This document shows positions 49,909 to 63,127 of a stretch of DNA of 64,000 bases, piece by piece. This DNA comes from Brasenia schreberi (lineage: Eukaryota; Streptophyta; Magnoliopsida; Nymphaeales; Cabombaceae), in NCBI GenBank assembly GCA_036023115.1, contig JAYKKT010000073.1, positions 18,957,001-19,021,000 of the forward strand. The letters run 5' to 3'. The first letter of the stretch is position 1; each line of letters begins with the position of its first letter. The position numbers and the translations under genes were made by a program. Below the pieces are notes generated by a model that searched no databases, was not told the DNA's origin, and saw only the letters and a program-made list of their open reading frames with translations.

Positions 49909-52900
49909 ATGAATCGTTTCTTCCATTCAAAGGAAAGGAATTGAACTTTAGGTTCAATTCGCGTTCGTAAGGGGTTTTTATGCTGACTCGTGGCGGACGG
50001 ATACTGTAGGGACTCTTCCTCCAATCGACGAAATCTCGCTGGAGAACCCATCACAAGTAACTCCTTTACACGAAGATGAAGAATCTCAAGAACTCCCGTT
50101 GGAAGATATTCCATCTCAAAACGACGATCGGAATTCGGAGGAGAGTGCATCAGAAGAAACGCTGCCTCGAGATGATGAGCGGATTCCGTCGGAACCGACT
50201 CTGCTTCAGCAAGACGGCGGATCTTCCGAGATTCGCTGTGCGAAAAGTATTGCTCATATGTCGTGGGCGGACATGGTTCAAGAGGATGAGCTCGACGAAG
50301 ATCTGACAATGGTGGGTTCTCCGGCGGTCTCTGCGAGTGATGCGGCAGGCGGCCGGGGAGACGATCTGAAGGGGGAGAAAAAGCAATTATTGTCACGGGG
50401 TCGGAGGGAGTACTTACGGTTCATGAACGTCGGGAGGAAGAAGGATTTCATTTGCTTGGAGAGGGTGAACGGAAAGATCGTAAACATAGTTGAGGGACTC
50501 GAGCTTCATACTGGCGTATTTAGTGCTGCCGAGCAGAGACGGATCGTCGATTGCATCTATAAACTTCAGGAATTGGGAAGGAGCGGGAATCTGAGAGGTA
50601 ACATATGCAAATTTTATGTTTCTTTATTCGTTTTACATTTTCATCATGTGTTGAGTCGTTACTCGTTAGAGATCAAGACCTAAAATTCATTCCTAAATTG
50701 CTAGCGGAAATGATTTTACAGCGACTGCGGACTTACATTTATCCTTTACATATTTAGGGATGCTGTTGTTGGATTACTAGGAGGTAGCAATTTACTTTTA
50801 TTGAATTATGCAATTTTAGAAATTGAGAGGCGTTATATCTTGTTTAGTATGCAGCTTATGCTTGCTATGTTTATACTTTTTTTAAATAATGTACCTTGGC
50901 TTGTTGAGGCTGAATGAGCCTATGAATCATTGGTTTCTTTCTGGCGGTACTATGGGGACGCCGAAGCGATATGCAGGCCCGGGTATCGAACTCATAACCT
51001 TGAACTTGTGAGTCCACCTCCTAGCCAGGTAAGCTATTGCTAGGTGTAATATGAATCATTGATTTTTAGGAATGAATAAATTGCCATTGTATAGATCAAG
51101 GAGCTCATGATGAAGAAAGATGGATCTACACTCAGAATTGATGTCATCAGCAAATGTGCCTCTAGCTTGTGCGCATAGCTGTATTTGTGAGAATTCCAGG
51201 AACTTGTATGAGTTGGTGTCAAATAACTTCACTTGTCTCTTGCTTGAGTAATAGGCTTATCATTATTTCAGCTTCATAACCTCTATTTTGCAATGGTACT
51301 TGGAATATTTTGTAATGGTTGAAATTTATAATATGATCATCTGTGGTCTGTACTGTGGAAGTACCTGTGTCGGACAGTGGCTCCATACTCCTAAGTTATA
51401 TTATCAATAGCACGCTATAGTGTCCACTATAACGCACTATAGTGAATTAGTGGTCCCTTGGCCGCTATATCGGTACCAAAATAGCGTCCGTCCTTGAGGG
51501 CCACTATTAGCACCACTAGGAGCGGTTCGCTATAGCATCCCGATATAACCTTAATAGTGTACAAACTCAATTCTCAAACCTATATTAGGTTGACTCTCCT
51601 CTCCCTCTCTCGTGCCTTGTTCTCTCCTCCCTTACATTGCCACCAACGATGAAAAAGTCCACCACCACTGCCACCTCTCTCTCTCTCTCTCCTACGATTG
51701 GTCTCTCTCTCTCAGCAAACAACGCTAGTTATTTGCATCTCTCTCTGGCCCTCTTCTGTTTGTGTCTCTCTCTCGCTTCTCTATCGGCAGCGGTGTTGTC
51801 TGACGCGTATCGTATCGCGTATCACTAGGCTCCACGATACGGGCATATCGTATCGTATCATATTTTAATATTAAAAAAATAAAAATATATTTAAAAAATA
51901 AAAAAAATTAGTAAAAATCAAAAAAATAAGAAAAAATAAGAAAAATCTGGTAATTGCTTTAAATTCAGATAATGCAAAGTTTAATACATATTGAGCATTC
52001 AACATTGAACAATTGCATCCAAATTTACATATTTTGAAGCAAAAAATAAAATACATTTACGTTTTATAAATTGTAATCAGGATCATCAACTAAATAATCT
52101 TCATCTTCTCCTTGCTGAAGATCCTCCTCCTCATCATCAACAACACCTTCTGCTTGAAAATCAAATTCTTCGTCTCCTTGATATTGTTGTTGCGCTCCTT
52201 CCAAATTAATCCATGCAATATCTTCTTCAGTTAGAAGGGCATTTTCTTCACTATCTTCTATAATCCAGTTTTCTAATATATCAAATTTATCCAAACTTAT
52301 TGGATCAAATTGGCTTTGTTGTCTTTTTAATTGCCTACAAAAAAAAAAGATAAGCAATTAGTAAATAATATTAACAATTGAAGTCAAACACTTTATTGAA
52401 TTGAACTTTTAAGTACTAACTAATACAACATTACCTTTCACGCAACCGTATGTCGCAATGAATAAAAACTAAGTCATTCAGTCGCTTATGTTCTAACCTG
52501 TTGCGCTTTCTTATATGGATGTGTTCAAAGACACTCCAATTCCTTTCACAACCAGTTGCACTACAGGTTTGACTCACTGCAAAATCCCTAAGGTTTAAGC
52601 AATCACTTTCAAACCTATTCCACAAAACATCTATAGAAAAAGGCAAACATTAGAGACATAATCCACAATAATATAAGATGTATTGATTTAAGAAACTTAA
52701 ATACGAAGATAAACAATTTACTTGGACGCATAGTAGTGCGGTTGTGAATTGCTACAGGTAAACCCATCAAGTGAAGAGCATTATCATATATCTCCATCTC
52801 TCGGTGTATAGCATAGTCCCTACTCTCATTAGGGACTAATCTGTCTATACAATCAATGGTGCCTCGATGAACCTCACCGTCCCTTTTGAAGCTTGATGAG

Positions 52901-55900
52901 TACCTAAATGATGGGGTTTAGATAATACCTACCTGCATGGATAGGTTTGCAATTGTTTATTCCATCTATTATTAAAAAAATTTCACACTGGCACATAATC
53001 TCTCTTTTTTCCATTAAAATTATTTCTAATTGCTTCTTTTGCCCTACCTATGGCTTCATAAAGGTAACCCATAGATGGTTTCTCTTCGCTATCAGCCAAT
53101 CTCAAAACCTTCACTAATGGACATGTAATCCTAACAGTCTTACACATGCATTCCAAAATGTACTCCTGAAAAAATCTCATTCAACTTTTTGTTTATTCTA
53201 TTCTGAGGCAACTCTGCAAATTGTTGCAACTCATATGAGGAGAACATTCTCTTCAATGCTTGCTTCTGTCTTACAATACTCTGTACAGATAAGAAGTTTG
53301 TTGCAAACTGAGTTGCAGCTGTTCGAAGAAGCTCTGCACCTTATTTATATCTCCTCATCATACACAAAACAAATGCATGGTTATAGATGAATTTGGTGAT
53401 ATCTTGGCAACACTCCATTGCTGCCTTTATCTCATCCATCTCACCAATATCCTTAAGGATGAAATCTAAACAATGGGTTGCGCATGGTGTCCAATAGAAA
53501 GTCCCATAAGTATGAGCTAACTCCTTCCTAGTTGCTTTGTAGGACTACATTCTCTAGCCCAACCTCATATATCACCTTATCAAATTCTTGTTGTAGGATC
53601 TCTGCAGTGTGTATCTCCTCTGACATGTCTAGAGATCTCAAAAACATAAGTCATTTAGGACAGTAGATAAGAAAGTTTAGGAAGGTCCTTCCTCGCTTAT
53701 CTGTACATCCATCTGCTATGATAGTGCATCATGTCTCCTTTCATGACTCTCTCAATGTCAAATAATATTCTTGCACTTTAATGATAGTCTTATCTAATAT
53801 CTTTCCTTTCAACTTCTGATAGGAGGGCATCTTGTATCCTGGACCAATGTTAGCAATCGCATCTGTTATTGCTTAAAAATGAAAATTGTTTGTTGCTTTA
53901 AATGAAATTCATACATCATAAAACCATCTTCTCACTTCAAGGTCTGCCTGATCATGCAGTTGTTATGAAGCCATAGCAGTACAAATTTCAAGTTAGCACC
54001 AGGTATAGTGGTAGGAGGAAAAAATGAATATATGCTAGAAGAAACTCTTCCTCTACTCCTTCATGAACTTCCTCTTCTATCACTTCTAAAGTCTTCAACA
54101 ACCCTCTTTCTCCTACTAGGTGGTCGTGAACTGCTGCTACCAATCTTTGTTCTGGCATCGGAAGGCAAACTATCAGTGAATCCAATAACATCATCATCTT
54201 CCTGAAACATCTCCAAATCATCCTTTTGTTTTCTCCTCTCTTGTATACTCTCAATCATCTGAAGACATTGTCATTTAATACATTCTGGCAAACTTCTAAC
54301 TCTGCTTGTGTAAGGAGTAACTTCTTTCTTAGTCCCTGCTAGGTGGTGTTTCAATCGTGAAATTCTACCACTAACCACCCTCTTACAAAATAAACATCTT
54401 ATCTTTAATCTGGAACCCTGGTGTACCCTACTGCCATGCCGGATCATCAGACAGAGAATGGGAGTTTCTAACACCCCTTCCTGTCATCTCAATTGAGCAC
54501 TTTAATTCAATAAAAAACATAAAAATAAAAGCATTTCGTAAATCTCCAATCTTCAAATAACACTCAAATAGAGTGTCTCCCACTTTATAAATGCAATAAA
54601 AATCATATCTACACACTTAATAACTTCATATTTTATCTTTCAAAAAAAGAAAAATACTAATAACACAAAAAAAATAACAAATACAAAAGAAAAAATGAAG
54701 AAAAACACTAAAAATATATCAAAATCTGAGTTAGGAGGCTTACACGGACACCGTAGGGCACGTTTTTGGAGCCTTGAACACGAAGGAGGGGAAGAACCAC
54801 GCTAGAAAAGCTTGGAGAGCTCTGAAGAAATCAAGAAAACCCGCAAAAACGCGGGTTTCCGTTCAGCTATAAGAGTTCCTGGGCATATCACCTGTATCGT
54901 ACGATACGGGCTGTATCGCACGATACGGAACGATAATTATTAAAACATGATACAAATGCCTGTACGTATCGCACCATACGATACGGTGCGATACGAATAA
55001 CACTGGTCGGCATCTCTCTCACACCAAGCAATGGCTAGAAGGCTCTCTCTCATGCGGCTGGTATCTCTCTCATGCAGCTTTCATCACTGCCACCACCATC
55101 GGGACTTGGCTGCCACCTCCATTGCTGCCACCCACCCCCATCTCCACCTCCACCTCCACCTCCACCTCCACCATCTCTCTCTTTCTTCTCTCTCTTTCAA
55201 CTTACATAAACTTCAATTTGTGAGTCATCCCCCAATCACTCAAGTTATTACGCGTTGTGCATGTGCTTATAATTTTGTCATTGCATAGAACCATACAAGT
55301 CGGCAGGTATGCAATACGAAGAAATAGTTGATGCTAATGTAACATTGATACCTTACTTACATCATATTTTCTCATCAAATCATTTAACTTTGTAAACAAA
55401 TTTGTTTATATTTAAAATTTCTAAAACATAACGAAACAAGCAGTGACAAATCTAGATGGGCCAGGGTGGTACATGTGTCACTGCAACCTGAAGAGTACAC
55501 GAAAATTTTTTTTGAGGGGCCAATCGTGTAAGACACAACTCTCCTCGCTAAAAGGTTGACTCCGTTAAATGTCATATGTTCACTACTTATCATAACTTGG
55601 TGTCTTAATAACTTTGTTAAATTTATCTTTTTTTTCCAGTTTAAGATTAACAATTCAATATCCTTATACAACAACAACAACTAAGCCTTTTCCCATACTA
55701 GACGGGGTCGGCTACATGGATTCTTTGTTTCCACATATCCTTATACAACAACAACAACAACAACAATTCAATATCCTTATGCTACATGAAATTTATTGTT
55801 TGTGTTCTTAAAAATTATTTATTTAGTTTAATTCATATTTATGAATATGGTTATGTGTTTCTTGATATTTCTTAGAAATTAGAGAATCCATTATATATAT

Positions 55901-58900
55901 ATATATATTTATATTATTTTTTAATCATAAATAAAACTGTATTGCTAAATCGGCTATATCCCTGCTACTGCTATGTTAGGGTCAACCGCTAACCGCTATT
56001 GATAACATAGCTCCTAAACCTTGCCCTACGGAACACAAACTCAATCTGGCAACCATGGGAATCCAGCAAGAGCATGATTCTTGCAACAGCAAGACCAATT
56101 GTGTGTTCTGCATTTTGGGAAAAGTGGCAGACGGACTAGTCAACCTGCCAACAAAGGTTTGGCTAATATTTAAGTGTTGACTTAAGCACTTACGTGTGGC
56201 TTAGCTCCCGAACTTTCAAGCCACCTGCAGTTACTGTGGCTTAGGCATTCCCTAATTTGTTATAGTGATGCTACGGTCAGACCAGTTCAAGTCTGTCTAT
56301 GCATAGCAATAATGGAAATTCTGGTGCCCAGAAAGGTCGGCTGTTCAATATCTACAATCATACCAGTTCAAGTCTATGCTTGCATACCAGCACTGGTGGA
56401 AATTCTGGTGCCCAAAATATCTCTGTTCAGTACTTACAATACTTAACCTCTATCGTTTAGTGGTGCTTGGAATTCGTTTTCTAATGCTGTTGGGCATCGA
56501 ACTATTGTATAGCATGGTGCATGCTCAGGACCACGGCCATATTGGTTTAGTAGACTGAAAATTTTATTTTCTGGTTGTTTCTGCAGAGCATCCGATTTTT
56601 TAAAGTACCAAGCAAGCTACATACCTGGCCCACCATGACAAGCTTCATACGCTATTTACCCCACCCTGAAAAATCTTCTACGGAATTGCTGATTGTACTT
56701 TCTCCTTGTTATCATCTTCATTCACTTTCATTTACTTCCTTCCTTATTAGCTCCATATATCAACTCTCGAACTTATGTTTCTCGGCAAACTCTTAAAAAG
56801 TATAATATGTAAAGCCGTCCAGTATTCTACTGCAAAATGAAATAATTTTCAGATAAGGCAGTTAATAATTAATTATGAAGATCCTGAGGATGTAGCGGTT
56901 TCATAGTCCAGAGATTGTTGGAGATCAGGGGTTGGAAACAAGCCTATGAGCCAAACTTTCTTTGCATGGGATTGTACCATTTTGGCCTTGGAGATGTTAT
57001 GTGGATTTCATGAATTCAAAGACAGGTTTTTTTTAGCACTCTTGCTATAAAATAATGGGCAATGCTTAAATAGGCATTTTTGTTTTTGGAATTCAACAGC
57101 TCTATCTTTTTTCTTGATTTTAATGTCACATGAGGAGTTTTAAGCACCAAGTTTGCTAATATTTTCAGCATAATTTGAGCATCAGATTTAAGTCGTAGAA
57201 TGATATGATTTTCAGGTTCTTTAGAATAGCTTCACGTTTTTTCTTTACTTGAGTCCAACAAGATGCTCTGGTATTGAAAATGTCCTGCTTAGATTCAACA
57301 ACTGTACAACGGTGAAGTGGAACCTCTGCCTTTCATTTCAAGATGGGAATTTGGCGTGAATTTCTTGTTTGTAGTCCACGAGTTGAACTGCGTTAGTTCC
57401 TTTTATAAGAATGCCCAAAGTTTTAGTACCACATAAGTTCAATGTGTGTATCTTGATATTTGCAATATGTATTATGGGAATAGCTTCTAGGAACTATACA
57501 TGCTGGATCTAAGATTTGCTACCAGGGGTTGATAAACAAACTGTTTCTTGTCCAATTCACGCTGAAGAATATAATTGCTCCCTCTGCAAAACTAGGTTAC
57601 AGATGAGATCAAGAACACAATTTTGAAACAGCTTTGTCCATCAAGAGGCTAATTCACTTTTGCTTCCATCAGGGTTAATCCCCATTGACACAGTCATTCG
57701 GAGTTTCTAGAGCCCCTTGTGAGTCTTCTTAGGAATTCATTGTTGATCCTGATTAATCGGCTCTTTGTTATCTCATGATTTTGTTGTGAATTTGCGCTCC
57801 ACCGTGAAGAGATGCTTTAGAACAATCAAGCTCAGCTAGTAGAGCGGATGATGGAAAACCTGATAATTCTTAATTGGCTGGTTATAAATACCCCCAAGGC
57901 AGTGGAACAAAGGATTCTGATGAAGTGACTTCCCATAGTAATATGCATCCTATATTGCTTGAATCACTCTTTTCCATTTTAGAGAATAAATTTCGGATCT
58001 GATCATATACTTGTACGCTCAGCATTTATGAATTTGTATGAGGCTGATAACCTGAAACTGGCATTAAGTTAGGCTTGATATATTTCTTTTCTTCCAGCCC
58101 GTACGTATTCAGAACCAACAAAATGGATGCGTGGCAAAGGGCGTGTGACAATCCAGTTCGGTTGTTGTTACAACTATGCTCAGGTGAGTCCCATGGAACG
58201 ATCTATTTGAAGTCTAATCACCATTCTTTTGCACTTACAAAACATTATCACAATAGGACAAAGATGGGAATCCTCCCGGAATAATGCGTGAAGAAGTTGC
58301 AGACCCATTTCCTCCACTGTTTAAGGTTATGATTCAGCGGCTTGTCCGATGGCACGTGGTTCCGCCATCTTGCGTTCCTGACAGTTGCATTGTCAACGTG
58401 TATGAGGTTGGAGACTGCATACCTCCTCATATAGATCATCACGACTTCGTCAGACCATTTTGTACAGTTTCATTTCTCAGTGAATGTAACATCATCTTCG
58501 GAACCAACTTGAAGATCGTTGCAGCAGGCGAGTTCACGGGTCCAATTGCTATACCTTTGCCACTAGGGTAATTTGTTTAGACCCCCTCTGCAACTTTAAT
58601 ACATCCCTCATCATACTCCTTTGCCGGTTGCAGTAAGTTTGTGCTTCGTGTGACTTTGCAGATCAGTTCTGGTCTTGAATGGGAAGGCTGCAGATGTCGC
58701 GAAACATTGTGTTCCGGGAGTTCCTACGAAAAGGTAGTTGCTCTTTTGAATTATTTTCCTATTTACGGAGAAAGCGATTAACTCTGCTGAAGATATTACT
58801 TCCTTTTTCAGGATTTCCATTACGTTTAGGAAAATGGATGAAAGCAAACGTCCGGTTGGTTTTGTACCCGAACCTGAGTTGCAAAGTATTCAGCCTTACT

Positions 58901-59076
58901 ACCCTAACCAATCAAGGAGTAATGACTTGAACCATCAAGCAAATCCTGAGGGAATTTCAGAGGGAAAAGAACACCGTCGAGGTAACACTTTTCATTCAGG
59001 AAGGACCCATTTTCCTGGAGTTCGCAATAATACTACAAACAAACCAAGAGGGAGATCAAGGAAATCTGTGCACTGA
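49452..59076 (+). CDS. ALKBH9-like RNA N6-methyladenosine demethylase (2OG-Fe(II) oxygenase), six exons, about 495 aa
   Basis: AlkB-family dioxygenase of the plant ALKBH9/10 group, which removes methyl groups from m6A in RNA using Fe(II) and 2-oxoglutarate. Exons: 49452-49617 (49632 is an alternative end), 50010-50597, 58098-58183, 58257-58567, 58662-58733, 58812-59076; phases agree throughout. Residues 1-200 are acidic and disordered-looking, with MSWADMVQEDEL, then REYLRFMNVGRKKDFICLER and LELHTGVFSAAEQRRIV. The catalytic part shows PPHIDHHDF (His338, Asp340), the distal His399 in KHCVPGVP, and Arg408/Arg414 in KRISITFRK for 2-oxoglutarate. The tail after 415 is Asn/Ser/Arg-rich. The start ATG opens MGDSIDGTPADKG and follows a GA leader. 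Exon 1's end is the weakest call. Intron 2 is 7.5 kb and full of transposons, while introns 3-5 are under 100 bp. Confidence 0.92.
49859..49905. repeat. (CT)n microsatellite in ALKBH9-like intron 1
   Basis: Pure CT run of about 46 bp between exons 1 and 2. Confidence 0.95.
50940..51045 (-). repeat. tRNA-derived SINE-like copy in ALKBH9-like intron 2
   Basis: Minus strand: AGCAATAGCTTACCTGGCTA (A box) and AAGGTTATGAGTTCGATACC (B box). One of the better-preserved members of the family. Confidence 0.65.
51791..55005 (-). mobile_element. Inner hAT transposon, decayed, nested in the outer element
   Basis: Bounded by ATCGGCAG (51783-51790) and GTCGGCAT (55006-55013), an 8-bp duplication with two mismatches. 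Ends: CGGTGTTGT on the left and CAGTGTTAT read inward from the right. The subterminal regions are packed with CGTATCG/CGATACG phrases, notably on the right (54895-54995). The interior encodes a hAT transposase on the minus strand, listed separately. Confidence 0.8.
52070..54480 (-). pseudogene. hAT transposase remnant (BED finger, DUF659, hAT dimerisation)
   Basis: Minus strand, in order: a BED-type zinc finger near 54445-54330 (CLFCKRVVSGRISRLKHHLA), a DUF659 block near 53740-53560 (ADGCTDKRGRTFLNFLIYCP, then a stop), and the C-terminal dimerisation region near 52600-52445 (SATGCERNWSVFEHIH, KRLNDLVFIHCDIRL), then an acidic tail ending at 52073. Several stops and frameshifts separate these parts, so no active enzyme is made. 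In live elements this protein would bind the subterminal repeats and cut the ends. Confidence 0.85.
55671..55734 (-). mobile_element. Minimal RTE 3'-end stub, about 64 bp
   Basis: Reads ACAACAACAACTAAGCC, then the family signature through GGATTCTTTGTTTCCAC. ATATCCTTATACA flanks it on both sides (55658-55670 and 55735-55747); since the tail is itself CAA repeats, the exact border is uncertain. It lies in the outer hAT-like element. Confidence 0.75.
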
Positions 59077-59788
<712 letters not shown>

Positions 59789-60489
59789 GGAGAGAGAAAA
59801 TGTGGTAAACCCCTTTCATGTTCAAACATCTTTCAAAAAATCTTTAACCGTTCAATTAGTGAGATCAATTATTTAAATTTAAATATAAAAATTCATTTAC
59901 AAGAATTATTTTGCTTTTTGCTTAAAAGATCTCAACAGTACAATCTTTAAGGGATTTCAGCATGAACAGTGCTCTCCTCATATTTTATATATATATTGAA
60001 ATAGAGCTTAAGTGGCAATGCTTGTGCAAGTAAGTGCTCAGTGTTGTTTGTATCGAATTGTATCATGTATTTTTTTTTCTATAAAATCAGTAGAAATAAA
60101 GAACTATTTTATGTTGAACTAATTTTTTCATTCGTGGTACCAATGTTGGACGAACTCATAATTATTAAGTTTGTTATTGCGGGTTTCATTCTAAAAAACT
60201 TTGAAAATTGCTTATTTTATGGTTCTTATTGTTATTCTTGACAAATCAAGGTAAGATAATTGTGTTGTTCAACCTATTAATGTCGAACGTGATTCTAATT
60301 GGTAAGTTAAGAATGTTGGACGTGATTAGAATTGGTAAGTTATTAAAGGAAATTTTCTTTTTAATGTTTGAGAACTTATGATCCCTATTGTTATTCTTGG
60401 GAGGTCACTCTTTAAGATAAAGTGTCAATAAAAAAATATCAATTCAATTCTTATCCATTTTAAACAAGAAAGAATTTTTTTTATAAAAA

Positions 60490-60620
60490 TAGGACGAATC
60501 ACCCGTATCGTATGATATGTTATATTATACCTATATCAATCAATACTGACTAATACATTACCTATTGCGTTAGGCTAAAGTGTATCATATTATGGTTACT
60601 CATGAGATGGATAACACTGA
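60490..60620. repeat. Remnant end of a CGTATCG-type hAT element
   Basis: CACCCGTATCGTATGATATG at the left and GGATAACACTG at the right follow the order of the right end of the hAT at 51791-55005 (CACCTGTATCGTACGATACG to AATAACACTG). No transposase is attached. Confidence 0.45.
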
Positions 60621-60679
60621 TAAGCACCATCATGGGGACTCATCAAGACACAAAAGATTAAAATAATACAAATATATTA

Positions 60680-60847
60680 CGACAACTACTAAGCCTTTTT
60701 CCATACTAGATGAGTTGGTTATGTGGATTCTTCGTTCCCACGTAACCCTATCATAATTTGTAGAATTCATGATAGATAAGTCAAACAAAATTTTATGCGG
60801 GTTGTCAGAAGCCTAGCATAACCCTCTTCCTTACATGGCCGGCAGAG
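60680..60847 (-). mobile_element. 168-bp RTE-derived mini-element with perfect 22-bp target duplication
   Basis: On the minus strand it opens with a 5'-end-like segment (CCATGTAAGGAAGAGGGTTA, then CATAAAATTTTGT and ACAAATTATGATAGGG) and passes directly into the RTE 3' end (GAATCCACATAACCAACTCA, then GTATGGAAAAAGGCTTAGTAG). Everything between, about 3 kb of coding sequence, is absent. The 22-bp direct repeats at 60658-60679 and 60848-60869 are identical. It therefore moved as a short unit with both ends of the LINE, like a SINE, rather than by decay in place. Confidence 0.85.
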
Positions 60848-60869
60848 TTAAAATAATACAAATATATTA

Positions 60870-62480
60870 TTATTAATTAAGAGACATCTAAACAGCTGTA
60901 TTCATCATTTAAATTGTGGTATTAAGGAAACCAAAATAGAAAACATTAAGCCACCTGTATTCATTCATCATATACATAAAATCATAAATATAATCACAAT
61001 AAAATTAAAACCGAAAGAGACATCCACTCACATGTATTCATCGTTCAATTTTCAAATGAAATCAAAAGAGAACATCCAACTACCTGTATTCACTCATCAT
61101 ATTCATAGAATCATATACCTAATCAAAATGAAGTTAAAACCAAAAGAGATAATATGTATGATGTTCTGGACATTGTGCCACCTATATTTATTCAATATGC
61201 TATATGTTCCAAGTATAACCAAGCAGTTATATCCAAGAGGCTCAAGTTCAAGTAGCTTGATTAGGACACAACACAAGCATTTTCTTTTGCGATTCCTCCA
61301 ACCTCTACTGAGATTCATCAAGCATCAAGACAATACCTAGAGTTTGGATCAAACAACAAGGCCACACTCAGTCAACAACATTTGAAATCCAAGAACAGAA
61401 AACTATATAAATGTTTAAATACATGAAAGAAAATCTGTATGGCTGCTTCACTAGGCAGCATATGTTGTAATTCAAGGATCAAACAAAAGAAAGTCGAGTC
61501 ATTCATATAGTCCGTGCACTCAAGTCTCTCAACAAAAATACAGGTAAAGAATCAATTTAAGTTTCCAAGCATTTAATATAAAGACTAATTTGGTTCCCAG
61601 GGGAAGAATCAGAAGATCCACATCTTCCGAGTTGATTATCATTAGAATCATCCCCCTCCACACATTCTTCTTTTTCTTGTTCGCTTTCTTTAAAAATCTA
61701 AATCTTCTTCTCCATCTTCAAATATCTCCTATTCCTTTGCTTTCCTGCTTCGAGTTCTTGTTTTCTTCCCCCTACTAGGAGTAGGAGCTTATTTTGAAGT
61801 AGATGCTCTGTGCAGTACACCATCGGGCATGTTTGAATCTTCTTCATTGACGAACTATTGGCCACTCACCATTATCCTCAACCATTTGCAAGATATTCGA
61901 TCTCTTGCTTTTCGTGCTTCGAACCTTTGGCGAAATTTTCTGTTGTGTAAGAGCCTGTGTTTTTCGAATGTATAAAATAATCAAATAAGAAATGAAGAGT
62001 TTAACATAAAGTACGTAACACAAAACATGCAGTTTAAGAAGGCTTTTAATTTTTCCTTTTTGATTCCTATTTCAAATGAACTCTAGTTGCCTCGCATGGA
62101 GAAGCACTACATGTATGACCTAATACTTTTAAGAAGGAACTTTGAGAGCACAAAAGGAACTCTGGAAGGATATATCAATCAATTCACCTACACATAAATT
62201 AAATAGACAAGTTAAGAGATTCCATGACGCTACAAATTTCTAGCAAAAACATACCGATTGCTATAAGCACGAAAAGAAGAAACAAATAAAACCATGTATC
62301 ACTTAATTTTTCTATACACAAAGTCGATACAAGTTGGCAGTTCTTATCATGAATAGAAGCAGATCAATAGCCGTTAAAACAATGGGAAACAACGGTTATG
62401 ATATTGAAATCACAACTGAAGCAATGCAACCATACACACAGGCTCACCAGCAGCGGGATTCGACGGTAGTGCTGCTGCTC
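60870..62480. other. Intergenic DNA with a tandem repeat
   Basis: 60880-61150 is a diverged tandem array. Around 61590-61960 the minus strand shows acidic fragments (EDGEEDLDF) like the C-terminal tails of hAT transposases, but without the dimerisation core. No intact gene. Confidence 0.4.
60880..61150 (+). repeat. Diverged tandem repeat, unit about 65-85 bp
   Basis: Units share CCACYTGTATTCAYTCATCAT-like phrases followed by ATARAATCATA, AATMAAAATRAARTTAAAAC and YRAAAGAG. Three to four units are visible with variable length. Confidence 0.6.
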
Positions 62481-63127
62481 AATGGAGAGAGAGCACAAGC
62501 AATCTGAGGACACAGAGCTCAGGCAGCAGTGTGTGTGCGAGAGAGAGAGGGCATCTCACCATCACCAGTGTTCAGAGCCAAAGGCGCGCACAAGAAAGAG
62601 AGGTGAGAGCACGGCAATCTGTTCACAAGCACGATCAGAAGTGAGAGGGGGGGGGGGGGGGGAAGGGAAATCCCTGGAACTTGGCATAGGGGTGATCTCG
62701 CCAGCCGGAGGTCTGGGAGACGCCGGCGGTGGTGGTGCGGAATCGACGGCGTGGGGAAGTTTGTCATGTACAATGAGAGGCTGAAGGCGTTCGTCGAGCT
62801 ACCTAATTGCGTGATTTGCATTTTCCTCATTTGGTGAAGAGGGGTTTGTACACCCCCAAACGCGGCATAAGCAAGCCCTCGTAATATGCCCAAGGGGTGC
62901 ACCCGCTTAATGAAGGCCGTTAAGCGCCCGAAACTCCCGTTGGGCGCTTAAGCGCGCTTTTAATAACTACGTGCGTGTGAGCGCACCTACTGTGATATGT
63001 TTTTAGTGCACTTAAAAATTTTAAGAATTAAAAAAAGACGAAAGATACCATTATTATATTCATGCTTTAAAAAAATAATGGTCAATATATAAAATATATA
63101 AATGAACATCATAGGCAGGATCCGATG

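Larger units (their letters stand above)
51396..56010. mobile_element. Outer hAT-like element in ALKBH9-like intron 2
   Basis: Ends are inverted: TTATATTATCAATAGC on the left and, read inward from the right, CTATGTTATCAATAGC (14 of 16 match). Flanks CTCCTAAG (51388-51395) and CTCCTAAA (56011-56018) form an 8-bp target duplication with one mismatch. Near the left end there are repeated CTATAGTG/CACTATA phrases. Without the inner hAT the element is about 1.4 kb and shows no transposase, so it is non-autonomous. Confidence 0.6.

Noticed and set aside
51637..51828. Ser/Leu-rich frame
   Set aside because: Translation of CT-rich repeat DNA inside the outer hAT-like element.
62482..62902. Open frames on both strands in the GC-rich island
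   Set aside because: Both are low-complexity products of GC bias; neither carries a motif. Kept only as a possible first exon.
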